Positions 1 through 6,577 of a stretch of 12,641 bases of DNA are shown piece after piece. Every line of letters begins with the position of its first letter. Positions within the stretch are counted from its first letter, which is position 1. Origin of the DNA: Kocuria sp. (GTDB lineage Bacteria > Actinomycetota > Actinomycetes > Actinomycetales > Micrococcaceae); contig JAKDKI010000032.1 in NCBI GenBank assembly GCA_030453435.1, positions 1 to 12,641 on the forward strand, in the 5' to 3' direction. A program made the translations under genes and the position numbers. The notes below the pieces were generated by a model, which was not told the DNA's origin, searched no databases, and saw only the letters and a list, made by a program, of their open reading frames with translations.

Positions 1-2
1 GC

Positions 3-8
3 AGGAGG
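3..8 (+). promoter_or_regulatory. Strong ribosome binding site of the E2 gene
   Basis: AGGAGG lies 8 bases before the ATG at 17 and fixes that start. The promoter and the preceding genes are outside the window. Confidence 0.85.
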
Positions 9-16
9 TAGAACTC

Positions 17-1612
17 ATGTCCCAGGTTTTCACGTTGCCCGATGTGGGCGAGGGCCTGACCGAAGCGGAGATCCTGTCCTGGAAGGTGGCCGAGGGGCAA
101 ACCGTCTCGGTCAATCAGGTGATCTGTGAGATCGAGACCGCCAAGTCCGTGGTGGAACTGCCTTCGCCGTTCGCCGGAACCGTTCTGAACATCATGGTGA
201 CCGAGGGCACCACGGTCGAGGTGGGCACGCCCATCATCACCGTGGGTGACTCCGAGTCCGCACCGTCGGGCACGCCCGATCCCGGGTACACCGGGTCCGC
301 TCCCAAGGACGGGGTGGAGGGTGAGCCCAGGCCCGAACAGCTGGGCCCCAAGGAGGAATCCACGTCCGGAAGCGGGCGCAGCATGGATTCCAGTGAGTCC
401 GGCAAAGCACTCGTGGGTGCGGGCCCCAAGGCTGACCCGGTGCGACGCCGCCAGCGCACCCGCACGGCCATGCGAATCGACGCTGAGCAGCCCCAGGGCC
501 TCGACCAGCAGGGCAAACCCGCTCCCCGGCAGGACCAGGATTCGGCACGGGGAGGTGCGGCACGTGTGGCCGCAGGCTGGGCCGATCGGTTCTCCAAGTC
601 GGGTCTGGGCACCGCGGCCCAGGACCTGGCCGACAAGGCCGGGAAGTTCCGCGACCGTGGGGAGACATGGTTGCGTTCCCTCGACGACACCGCGTCCCAA
701 CAGCAAGGTACCGCTCAGGCATCCATCCCGCGCCGCCCCAGCATGGCCAAACCGCCGGTTCGCAAGGCCGCCAAGGAAATGGGTATCGATCTTGCGGACG
801 TAACCGCCACGGGTGAGGGCGGTCAGGTCACCAAACGTGACTTGCTGGCTTACGCCGCCCACCTGCGCGAAGTAGAGGACGGCCCGGACACGTTCTGGAC
901 CTCAACCAACGCGTCGGCCCGTTCTCGCGACGAGCGCATCCCGGTCAAGGGGGTGCGCAAGGTAACCGCGCAGAACATGGTGCGTTCGGCCTTCAGCGCT
1001 CCCCACGTATCCATTTTCGTGGATGTGGATGCGTCCCGGACCATGGAATTCATCAAGCGACTCAAGACCTCACCGCACTTCGAGGGGGTCAAGGTCACTC
1101 CGCTGTTGATCCTGGCCAAGGCCGTGATCTGGGCTGCCGCCCGCAACCCGCAGGTCAATGCCACGTGGACCGATTCCGAGATCATCATCAAGCGCTACAT
1201 GAATCTGGGTATTGCAGCGGCCACCCCGCGCGGCCTGCTGGTGCCCAACATCAAGGATGCTCAGGACCTCAACCTGCGTGAGCTGGCCATTGCGCTCAAT
1301 GAGTTGGCGCAGACGGCCCGCCGGGGAAAGACCCAGCCCGGTGATATGCAGGGTGGCACGCTGTCGATCACCAATATCGGAGCCTTGGGCATCGACACGG
1401 GTACACCCATCATTAATCCCGGGGAAGTGGCCATCGTGGCCTTCGGCACCATCAAGCAGAAGCCGTGGGTCGTTGATGGAGAGGTGATCCCACGCTGGAT
1501 CACCACCCTGGGCGGTTCCTTCGACCACCGTGTGGTGGACGGGGATCTGTCCGCACGATTCATGGCGGATGTCGCCAGGATTCTCGAGGAACCCGCCCTG
1601 CTGCTCGACTAA
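17..1612 (+). CDS. Dihydrolipoamide acyltransferase (E2) of a 2-oxoacid dehydrogenase complex, probably branched-chain type
   Basis: This is the cytoplasmic core subunit that moves the acyl group from E1 through a lipoyl arm to CoA. Residues 1-77 form one lipoyl domain, with the modified lysine K43 in ETAKSVVEL. Residues about 246-281 form the peripheral-subunit-binding domain ([14 protein letters not shown]...GGQVTKRDL), where E1 or E3 docks. Residues about 300-531 form the catalytic acyltransferase domain, ending in the active-site motif DHRVVDG (H504, D508). Having one lipoyl domain and this C-terminal form fits BkdC/BkdH-like E2s of actinobacteria, but a pyruvate or other 2-oxoacid substrate cannot be excluded. 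E1 alpha and beta genes are expected just upstream, outside the window. The linker between the lipoyl and binding domains is unusually long (about residues 80-240), charged, and contains a predicted amphipathic helix at about 181-225. The stop codon overlaps that of the convergent glycosylase gene. Confidence 0.93.
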   Translation: MSQVFTLPDVGEGLTEAEILSWKVAEGQTVSVNQVICEIETAKSVVELPSPFAGTVLNIMVTEGTTVEVGTPIITVGDSESAPSGTPDPGYTGSAPKDGVEGEPRPEQLGPKEESTSGSGRSMDSSESGKALVGAGPKADPVRRRQRTRTAMRIDAEQPQGLDQQGKPAPRQDQDSARGGAARVAAGWADRFSKSGLGTAAQDLADKAGKFRDRGETWLRSLDDTASQQQGTAQASIPRRPSMAKPPVRKAAKEMGIDLADVTATGEGGQVTKRDLLAYAAHLREVEDGPDTFWTSTNASARSRDERIPVKGVRKVTAQNMVRSAFSAPHVSIFVDVDASRTMEFIKRLKTSPHFEGVKVTPLLILAKAVIWAAARNPQVNATWTDSEIIIKRYMNLGIAAATPRGLLVPNIKDAQDLNLRELAIALNELAQTARRGKTQPGDMQGGTLSITNIGALGIDTGTPIINPGEVAIVAFGTIKQKPWVVDGEVIPRWITTLGGSFDHRVVDGDLSARFMADVARILEEPALLLD

Positions 1613-2250
1613 GTCCGCTCCGCCTGCGCGCGGAAACAGCCCTGGACGTGTCCGGGGGCCAGGGCCGTGCGCTGCAACCACCGGTGCGCGGTGACGGGGC
1701 CGACGAGCTTGAACCCGTGTTCCCGGAAGAGCCCGGAGAGTTTCCGGGACTCCGGTGTGCTGTCCGCTAGATCCAAGGAACGCAGAGGCGGTGCGGCCAG
1801 GGGCGGGACGTGGGCCTCGGCCAATAGCTCCTGCCATTCCGTGAGCGACCAGTCTTCGCATACTTGTGCATTGTGGATTACTGCCTCAATTTTGGCCCTG
1901 TTGCGAATGAGCTCCGGGTTGAGGAGCAGGTCCTCCACATCGTCCTGGTCGAGACGTGCCACCCGTGATGGTTCGAGGTCTGCCATGTACAGGTACCACG
2001 ATGGGTGTCTACCGGACTGCGACCAGCGCGCGAGGCCAGAGTCGAAGAGTTCGATGCTGAGCGCCTGGAAGTACTCCGTGGGCGTGCGCGGTGACACCGC
2101 CCATTCGTGATCGTGGTCGACGAGCGTGCCGGGAGTCGCCACGGCCCACGGGCATCGCGATTTTCCGTCCGCGCAGTCTATGGCGGCGAAGGCCGAATAC
2201 GGGTGATCTTCGGGGTCGGACGGGTCGAAAGGGCCGGTCGAGGTATCCAT
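1609..2250 (-). CDS. DNA-3-methyladenine glycosylase I family protein (Tag-like, divergent active site)
   Basis: The protein aligns without gaps to E. coli Tag over the N-terminal catalytic half. Numbering here counts from an upstream ATG at 2262-plus-7-codons (2283); subtract 11 for the chosen 213-residue protein. SRCPW carries the first zinc ligand (C44), DHDHEW the second (H57), SIELFDSGL the catalytic Glu (E78), and GHVQGC the last two ligands (H212, C216). The segment [10 protein letters not shown]...[14 protein letters not shown] matches the helix-hairpin-helix region, and HGFKLVGP matches the conserved Tag GFKFVG. Tag removes 3-methyladenine from alkylated DNA. Two residues of the known base pocket differ: Tyr16 is Asp (D56) and Trp46 is Arg (R86). 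Substrate range may therefore be altered. I chose ATG 2250 because GGAG (2257-2260) lies 6 bases upstream; ATGs at 2262 and 2283 are alternatives without a better ribosome site. The N-terminus carries about 30 acidic residues before the Tag core. Confidence 0.82.
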   Translation of the reverse strand: MDTSTGPFDPSDPEDHPYSAFAAIDCADGKSRCPWAVATPGTLVDHDHEWAVSPRTPTEYFQALSIELFDSGLARWSQSGRHPSWYLYMADLEPSRVARLDQDDVEDLLLNPELIRNRAKIEAVIHNAQVCEDWSLTEWQELLAEAHVPPLAAPPLRSLDLADSTPESRKLSGLFREHGFKLVGPVTAHRWLQRTALAPGHVQGCFRAQAERT

Positions 2251-2425
2251 GAGTATCTCCATGTAGCACACGCTAGGCAGCATCAGCGCCGGCGAACGCC
2301 GCCAGCTGGGCGGATCTGGACAACCGGCTGCCCCGTGGCAGAGGTGCGAGTCGGTGCAGTGCGGTCACCGCGGCGGCGTCGGCATTGCGAGCGGGGGAGG
2401 GTTGGAACGGGTGCCGTAGGCGGCG
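2251..2425. other. Gap between the Tag-like gene and the end of the kinase operon
   Basis: These 175 bases lie upstream of the Tag-like gene and downstream of the pseudo-kinase gene, both on the minus strand. They should hold the glycosylase promoter and the operon terminator. Only short GC-rich hairpins are visible, for example CTGCC-N4-GGCAG near 2329-2342, and none has a T tract. TAGCGT on the minus strand near 2270-2275 is a weak -10 candidate. No gene is seen. Confidence 0.4.
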
Positions 2426-3442
2426 CTAGAAGCGCGAGACCTCGCCGGTGACGTCCGCGATCTCGATTGCGATCGGATCCTCGTTCTCGTCGTCATTGTC
2501 GTGCACGATGAACACTGCCGTGGGATCGCCTTTGGGGAAGGCCCGAATCGTGACCACGCCGCACTGGGCGTGATTGAGAACCTCGGCGACCTGCTCGGTG
2601 GTGGCCTCCATGACCTTGGGCGGCAGAGGTTGCCCTCGCTCATCCAGGATGTCCACCCGCACACCGCGGTCGCGGGCTGTGCGGGTGATTTCCAGGATGT
2701 AGGGCGTCGCAATTGAGCGGCCCCGAATGGTGTCCCGCAGCTGCGCCTCGGTGAGCCGGAACTGATCGATGTCGTACTCCGTGACCTCTGATGGGTCATG
2801 GGCGATGCGTTCGAGTAGACCACCGGCGAGCCGGCGCACATATTGCACACGCTGATAGGAGGCGTTCTTGGAATCCTGCTCGGCCTCGTCATTGGTGCGT
2901 GCAGTGAGGAGCATGCGCCGGATCTCACGTTTTCGCTGCGTGAACCGGATGAACTCCTGATATCCCATCCCCGTGGCCACGAAGACTCCCAGCGCCATTA
3001 CGGCATAACTTTCCGTGGGTAGCAGACTCCCGTTCACCATGGTCCAGCGCCGCATGGACATGAGCGAGACGACCGCCCATAACAGCACCGCCCACCAGAT
3101 CCGCTGCCGCAGGCACAGCGCGAAAACCATCACGGTGAAACCCATGGCGAACCAGGGAGTCTGCCCCGCAATGGGAACCACTGTGGTGGCTGCGTATCCT
3201 TGCTCGACCGCGAGCATGAAGAACAGCACGGCCAGCATGGTGGACAGCAGGGGCAACTGTTGCGTAGCCCATCGGGGAACCGCGACGATCACGGCGGCGG
3301 CTGCGTAGAACACGAGGGACATGATCATGGCGTTGGGGTCCTTGACCGAATCCACCTCGGTCACCCCTATGGCGAAGGGGACCCCGAAGCCCGCGATGGC
3401 CAGCGCCGTCAGAGCTTTGGGGCTGATTCCGGAGTTCCTCAT
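2426..3442 (-). CDS. Membrane protein with degenerate histidine-kinase architecture (candidate pseudo-kinase partner)
   Basis: I do not recognise a named family. The 338-residue protein has about six hydrophobic segments (roughly 12-28, 40-55, 66-80, 97-112, 115-129, 145-158), a charged helical linker (165-215), and a soluble C-terminal domain. That domain looks like a reduced ATPase fold. EQVAEVLNHAQCGVVTI (283-299) sits where a kinase N-box would be but lacks the proper ExxxNxxRH, VFIVHDNDDEN (310-320) sits where the G1 box DxGxG should be, and there is no G2 glycine loop. No phosphoacceptor His in a HisKA_3-like context is seen. It is therefore unlikely to bind ATP in the usual way or to phosphorylate a regulator; a role as sensor, decoy or allosteric partner of the adjacent kinase is inferred. 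The ATG at 3442 overlaps the kinase stop as ATGA, and AAGGAC (3451-3456) lies 8 bases upstream. A longer form from GTG 3463 is possible but less likely. Confidence 0.75.
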   Translation of the reverse strand: MRNSGISPKALTALAIAGFGVPFAIGVTEVDSVKDPNAMIMSLVFYAAAAVIVAVPRWATQQLPLLSTMLAVLFFMLAVEQGYAATTVVPIAGQTPWFAMGFTVMVFALCLRQRIWWAVLLWAVVSLMSMRRWTMVNGSLLPTESYAVMALGVFVATGMGYQEFIRFTQRKREIRRMLLTARTNDEAEQDSKNASYQRVQYVRRLAGGLLERIAHDPSEVTEYDIDQFRLTEAQLRDTIRGRSIATPYILEITRTARDRGVRVDILDERGQPLPPKVMEATTEQVAEVLNHAQCGVVTIRAFPKGDPTAVFIVHDNDDENEDPIAIEIADVTGEVSRF

Positions 3443-4746
3443 GACAGTGCGTCCTTGGGCCACGTCAGAATCACCGCGGTGCCGCGGCCGGGGGAGGAGC
3501 GCAGTTCCACATCTCCGCCCACCGTTTCAATGTTCTCCACGATGGAAACCCGGACGCCCAAACGTTGTGTGTCCACATCGTGAAGGGCAAAACCACGGCC
3601 TTCGTCCCGAACGGTGAAGCGCAGATAGAAACCCTCGGGATTAATGGGGGTGGGTGGGCACTGCCCGCCATCCATGGAGACGTAGGTGACGTCCGTACCG
3701 GAGTGCCGGGCGCTGTTGGACACGGCCTCGGTGATGGCCTGCGTCAGACCCTGAGCCACGAACGTGGGAACGAAAACGCGAGGCTCACCCGCCGGGCGAA
3801 TATGGGACCGAAGATTGCTGAACCGCACCCTTGAACGCCAAGGGGAAAGGGACTCCATGAGCTCATCCATGAGTACGTGGACCATAGTGGTGGTCTTGCC
3901 GGAGAGCCGGTCGTTCTCGTCATCGAGGACTTCCAACGCTCGGGTGGCCAGTTCTCGCGTGCGTTTTGTCAGAGGTCCCTCCGCGCGGGAGGCATCCAGC
4001 AGGGCGGCCATCACGTTGTCGTGAATGAGGCGGTCCATGCGTTCCTGGTCCGCGGTTTCGGAGCGGCTTCGGGTGAGGGCGAGTTCCTGCGAGAGTGCTT
4101 CGGTGTAGTCCTGATCCAGGGTATCAACCGCGCGTTTGGAAATCACGACCACCAGGATCGAGATGAGTCCAAAACAAATGCGGCTGAACGTCACCACACC
4201 CAGGGAATCGGCGCGAGAGTCCACGGGAATGAGTTGCACCATGATTAGTCCGTAGGCCAGCTCAATGCACAGCTGGTACAGCAGAGCCGCCCAAGGGCTC
4301 CAGGCGAGCGTGATGCTGCTGAGGCTCACAATGATGAAGCCGCTGATCCAGGGATACTGCAGTAGCACGCCGCCGTTCCACGCCAGGGGCAGGGTCAGAA
4401 CCCCCAATGCCACCACACCGGCCAGAGACAGCAGAATCCACGGTTGCACCGAATGAAGGACCCCGAAGACGACCAGCATCGCCGCGATCACCAGAATCGC
4501 CGCCAGGAACGCCGTGTACCAGGGAGCAAAGGCCGTCTGTTGTTGTTGCAGCAGCGGCAGCGTTTCAATGAACAGCGCCACGGTGAGCAGAGAAATGCCG
4601 ATCATCCACAGCCAGTACGCCCGGTAGGAATTGAGGCCGAGCTCCTGGGGGGATGTGGTGGCTAGGAACTTTTTCCGTCGAAGCCGCGTGGGGACCTTAC
4701 GGTAGGTACCCAGACGGCTGTTTTTGGGGGCGACGTGTTTGTTCAT
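3439..4746 (-). CDS. Membrane sensor histidine kinase (NarL-partner type)
   Basis: This 435-residue kinase should autophosphorylate on His and pass the phosphate to the response regulator encoded just upstream. Six transmembrane helices lie at about 43-61, 79-98, 103-122, 132-149, 152-172 and 186-203, with very short outside loops, so it probably senses something in or at the membrane. A coiled linker (205-238) leads to the dimerisation helix with the phosphoacceptor H242 in RLIHDNVMAALL, a HisKA_3-like His-Asp motif. The ATPase domain shows an intact N-box (EAVSNSARH, N344), G1 (DEGRGF, D381) and a G2-like region (LGVRVSIVENIETVGG, then SSPGRGT at 418-423). A basic cytoplasmic N-terminus of about 40 residues precedes the first helix. 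It is the second gene of a three-gene operon: 30 bases separate it from the regulator gene, and its TGA overlaps the ATG of the third gene. The stimulus cannot be read from sequence. Confidence 0.92.
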   Translation of the reverse strand: MNKHVAPKNSRLGTYRKVPTRLRRKKFLATTSPQELGLNSYRAYWLWMIGISLLTVALFIETLPLLQQQQTAFAPWYTAFLAAILVIAAMLVVFGVLHSVQPWILLSLAGVVALGVLTLPLAWNGGVLLQYPWISGFIIVSLSSITLAWSPWAALLYQLCIELAYGLIMVQLIPVDSRADSLGVVTFSRICFGLISILVVVISKRAVDTLDQDYTEALSQELALTRSRSETADQERMDRLIHDNVMAALLDASRAEGPLTKRTRELATRALEVLDDENDRLSGKTTTMVHVLMDELMESLSPWRSRVRFSNLRSHIRPAGEPRVFVPTFVAQGLTQAITEAVSNSARHSGTDVTYVSMDGGQCPPTPINPEGFYLRFTVRDEGRGFALHDVDTQRLGVRVSIVENIETVGGDVELRSSPGRGTAVILTWPKDALS

Positions 4747-4776
4747 TCCGCACCATTATTCAGTGGCGCGGAAACG

Positions 4777-5493
4777 CTACAAGTGTTTTTCAGCGGTGGT
4801 GATGTCCGCTTCAGGTTCGACCAACCCGTCTTCAATGGCACGGATGCGGAGGTCGATCTTGGTGGGCGCGGGGCGGCCGATGCGCGCGTACTTCTCGCGG
4901 ATCCGGTCGATGTTGGTCTTGACGGCGGACTGCTTGATACCCATGCGCCGCGCCACCTGGACCTGAGCGAAGCCGGACGCGTACAAGCGCAATGTTTCTT
5001 GCTCTCGCGGGGACAGCGCGGCACGGGAGAACTCCACGTCGCCGTCGATCGCGGCGGCGAGTTCCTTGGTGATCACGGGCTTGCCGTCAGCGATGTTGCG
5101 TGCTTCTTCGATGGCGTGTTCGAGCGGTTCCGACTTGCGGACCAGTCCCAACGCGCCGGCGCGCAGGGCTTCACGAATCAGCGTGGCGTTCTCACCGATG
5201 CTGAAGATCAACACCTTCATGCCGGCGCTGCGCAACCGTTCCACATTGGTGGCCGGCCGTGAGCGGTCCTCGAGGGAGAGGTCCAACAGCACCACGTCGC
5301 ACTCGATCCGCTTTGCCCCGTGCGCTGTGAGCGCCGGGTTATCGGGATCGCGACCCAGCTGGTCCAGCAGAGTTGAGACGGAGTCTGAGGAGCCCACGAG
5401 TTTAACGTCCGCCTGCGATGTCATGGACACCAGGCGAACTCCTTCGCGAACCACTTCATGATCATCGACAATGGCGACAAGAGTGGACGGCAT
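4777..5493 (-). CDS. LuxR/NarL-family response regulator
   Basis: This 238-residue DNA-binding regulator is the likely phosphorylation target of the adjacent kinase. The receiver domain shows the acidic pair D10-D11 (IVDDHEVVREG), phosphoacceptor D71 (DVVLLDLSL), switch residue S98 (LIFSIGEN) and K120 (VRKSEP). The C-terminal helix-turn-helix of LuxR type starts at about 160 (LSPREQETLRLYASG) and runs to about 225, with the recognition helix near KQSAVKTNIDRIREKY. About 15 residues more than usual separate D11 from D71; the extra loop at about 44-62 is rich in Asp, Pro and Gly. The ATG at 5493 is chosen because GGAGG (5503-5507) lies 9 bases upstream and the protein then begins right at beta strand 1. 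Reading further upstream only adds non-homologous residues translated from the inverted repeat and leader. Confidence 0.93.
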   Translation of the reverse strand: MPSTLVAIVDDHEVVREGVRLVSMTSQADVKLVGSSDSVSTLLDQLGRDPDNPALTAHGAKRIECDVVLLDLSLEDRSRPATNVERLRSAGMKVLIFSIGENATLIREALRAGALGLVRKSEPLEHAIEEARNIADGKPVITKELAAAIDGDVEFSRAALSPREQETLRLYASGFAQVQVARRMGIKQSAVKTNIDRIREKYARIGRPAPTKIDLRIRAIEDGLVEPEADITTAEKHL

Positions 5494-5518
5494 GGGTTGA
5501 GACCTCCAAGTACTCCCC

Positions 5519-5545
5519 AGGTGATTCCGCCCCCCGGAATCACCT
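5519..5545. repeat. Perfect 11-bp inverted repeat before the response-regulator gene
   Basis: AGGTGATTCCG (5519-5529) and CGGAATCACCT (5535-5545) are exact reverse complements around a CCCCC loop. The repeat lies between the stop of the membrane-protein gene (5558) and the regulator start (5493), 26 bases from that ATG. There is no T tract on the minus-strand exit side, so a classical intrinsic terminator is less likely than an operator or a leader hairpin. A minus-strand TAGACT (5554-5559), a possible -10 box, would place the transcription start near 5547, at the edge of the repeat. That favours autoregulation of the operon, but this is inference. Confidence 0.75.
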
Positions 5546-5557
5546 ACAGATGTGAGT

Positions 5558-6451
5558 CTAGGTGTTAATGACGTTCGAATTGGTCCACGCATCGACTTTA
5601 CGGTGGTACCGCGTGCCCCACGTGCCACCCAGGATGGCGGCGATGAGATCCAGGATCACCACGGCGGCCAGTGCTACCAAGCCCCAGCCGAGAACCGGGC
5701 CGATCACGGACTGCGCGGCCAAGCTGTGGGGCGCTAATCCCACACTGTCAGCCCAGACCAGAGCGGCCACGGATGCGATCGCACGTGCCAACAGGGACCA
5801 CAGCCAAACGCTGACACCCTGGGCCACGCCGGAGAACCGTGCCATGCGCCCCGCAACGTACCCGCCGGCGAGCAGCGCCAAGAATTCGACCACGGCAAAG
5901 ACGGCCAGCGCCAACCACCCCGTGGTGTCCTGCGGGTTGAGGAGCCCGTGGTCGAGCGCGCGGCCGATCCCGTGGGCGGTTTCGATGCCCCATTGTGGGC
6001 CGAACAAACCGGACGCCAGCAGGAGCACACCGCTCACGGAGAGGGCAGCGAGCCAACCGAAGAGCCCGGGAAGTAACTGCATTCCACCGAACCGCTTCTT
6101 CTGAGCGCCGCGGACGTCCTCCGTGGTCAGTCTTCTCGCCCCGTTGCCGGGAGCCGGTACCGCCGGGCGCACGCTGTCCCACTCGGCGGTGGCCGTGACC
6201 CGTTCGTCCTGCGGGGTCAAATGCTCATTGCGGATGGGCTCGGTTACGCCGGTGTCCGGATCGCGGCGATGCAACCGCCCGGAGGCGACCCCTGAGCGGG
6301 AAGAACCAGCGTTGTCCGCTTGTGGAAGCGGCCTGGTGGTTTGGGCGTCAGTGGAGTCCAAGGGCGTGGCGTGCTGCTCGGTCCAGGGCGCATTGCCGTT
6401 GCCCAGCGGGTCACGTGAAGCGGAAGAGGGTGTCATGGGGGCTCGATTCAT
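5558..6451 (-). CDS. Membrane protein of unknown function with long hydrophilic N-terminus
   Basis: This 297-residue protein has two parts. Residues 1-120 are hydrophilic, low in order and rich in Pro, Thr, Asp and Arg, ending in a basic stretch (GAQKKRFGG). Residues 121-276 hold about four transmembrane helices (roughly 125-149, 178-199, 208-233, 246-276), followed by a short basic tail (RYHRKVDAW). Around 195-213 the run AGGYVAGRMARFSGVAQG resembles the Gly-rich helix of small YrzE/TIGR04086-type membrane proteins; I hold that loosely. ATG 6451 is preferred, with ATG 6436 as an alternative; neither has a strong ribosome site. An open reading frame extends far upstream to 7552 but is antisense to the acyl-CoA ligase and is not taken as coding. 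Its position 64 bases upstream of the regulator operon, on the same strand, suggests a functional link. Confidence 0.75.
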   Translation of the reverse strand: MNRAPMTPSSASRDPLGNGNAPWTEQHATPLDSTDAQTTRPLPQADNAGSSRSGVASGRLHRRDPDTGVTEPIRNEHLTPQDERVTATAEWDSVRPAVPAPGNGARRLTTEDVRGAQKKRFGGMQLLPGLFGWLAALSVSGVLLLASGLFGPQWGIETAHGIGRALDHGLLNPQDTTGWLALAVFAVVEFLALLAGGYVAGRMARFSGVAQGVSVWLWSLLARAIASVAALVWADSVGLAPHSLAAQSVIGPVLGWGLVALAAVVILDLIAAILGGTWGTRYHRKVDAWTNSNVINT

Positions 6452-6461
6452 CCATGTGAGC

Positions 6462-6485
6462 GGTGATTCAACTGATCGGAGTCTA
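6462..6485 (-). promoter_or_regulatory. TAGACTC-N9-GAATCACC element upstream of the membrane-protein gene
   Basis: On the minus strand TAGACTC (6479-6485) is followed after exactly 9 bases by GAATCACC (6462-6469), before the ATG at 6451. The same TAGACTC-N9 arrangement precedes the inverted repeat of the response-regulator gene. TAGACT could serve as a -10 box, which would put GAATCACC at the transcription start. No -35 is clear. Confidence 0.35.
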
Positions 6486-6491
6486 TCGACT

Positions 6492-6516
6492 CGGGACCCG
6501 CTCGCGCGCGGTCCCG
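6492..6516. repeat. Inverted repeat in a divergent promoter region
   Basis: CGGGACC (6492-6498) and GGTCCCG (6510-6516) are exact reverse complements separated by 11 bases. They sit between the divergent membrane-protein gene and the acyl-CoA ligase gene. A second, shorter repeat, GAGTC-TATC-GACTC (6479-6492), abuts it. Either could bind a regulator; the high GC content raises the odds of chance. Confidence 0.4.
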
Positions 6517-6564
6517 GGCGGACCCAGTGCGGTCGCCGTCTGTGAGGGGGCCCACGGGAACGGG

Positions 6565-6570
6565 TAACCT
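6565..6570 (+). promoter_or_regulatory. Candidate -10 box for a leaderless acyl-CoA ligase mRNA
   Basis: TAACCT matches the actinobacterial TANNNT -10 pattern. It ends 7 bases before the ATG at 6578, so transcription would start at or next to the start codon. No Shine-Dalgarno sequence precedes the ATG, which fits leaderless translation. No clear -35 is seen. Confidence 0.5.
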
Positions 6571-6577
6571 CGACACC

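Noticed and set aside
1600..1625. Terminator between E2 and the Tag-like gene
   Set aside because: The two stop codons overlap, leaving no intergenic space. No hairpin followed by a T tract is visible on either strand around the junction.
1070..1861. Minus-strand reading frame of 263 codons across the E2 catalytic domain
   Set aside because: It lies opposite the E2 active-site region and has no recognisable domain. It also overlaps the end of the Tag-like gene.
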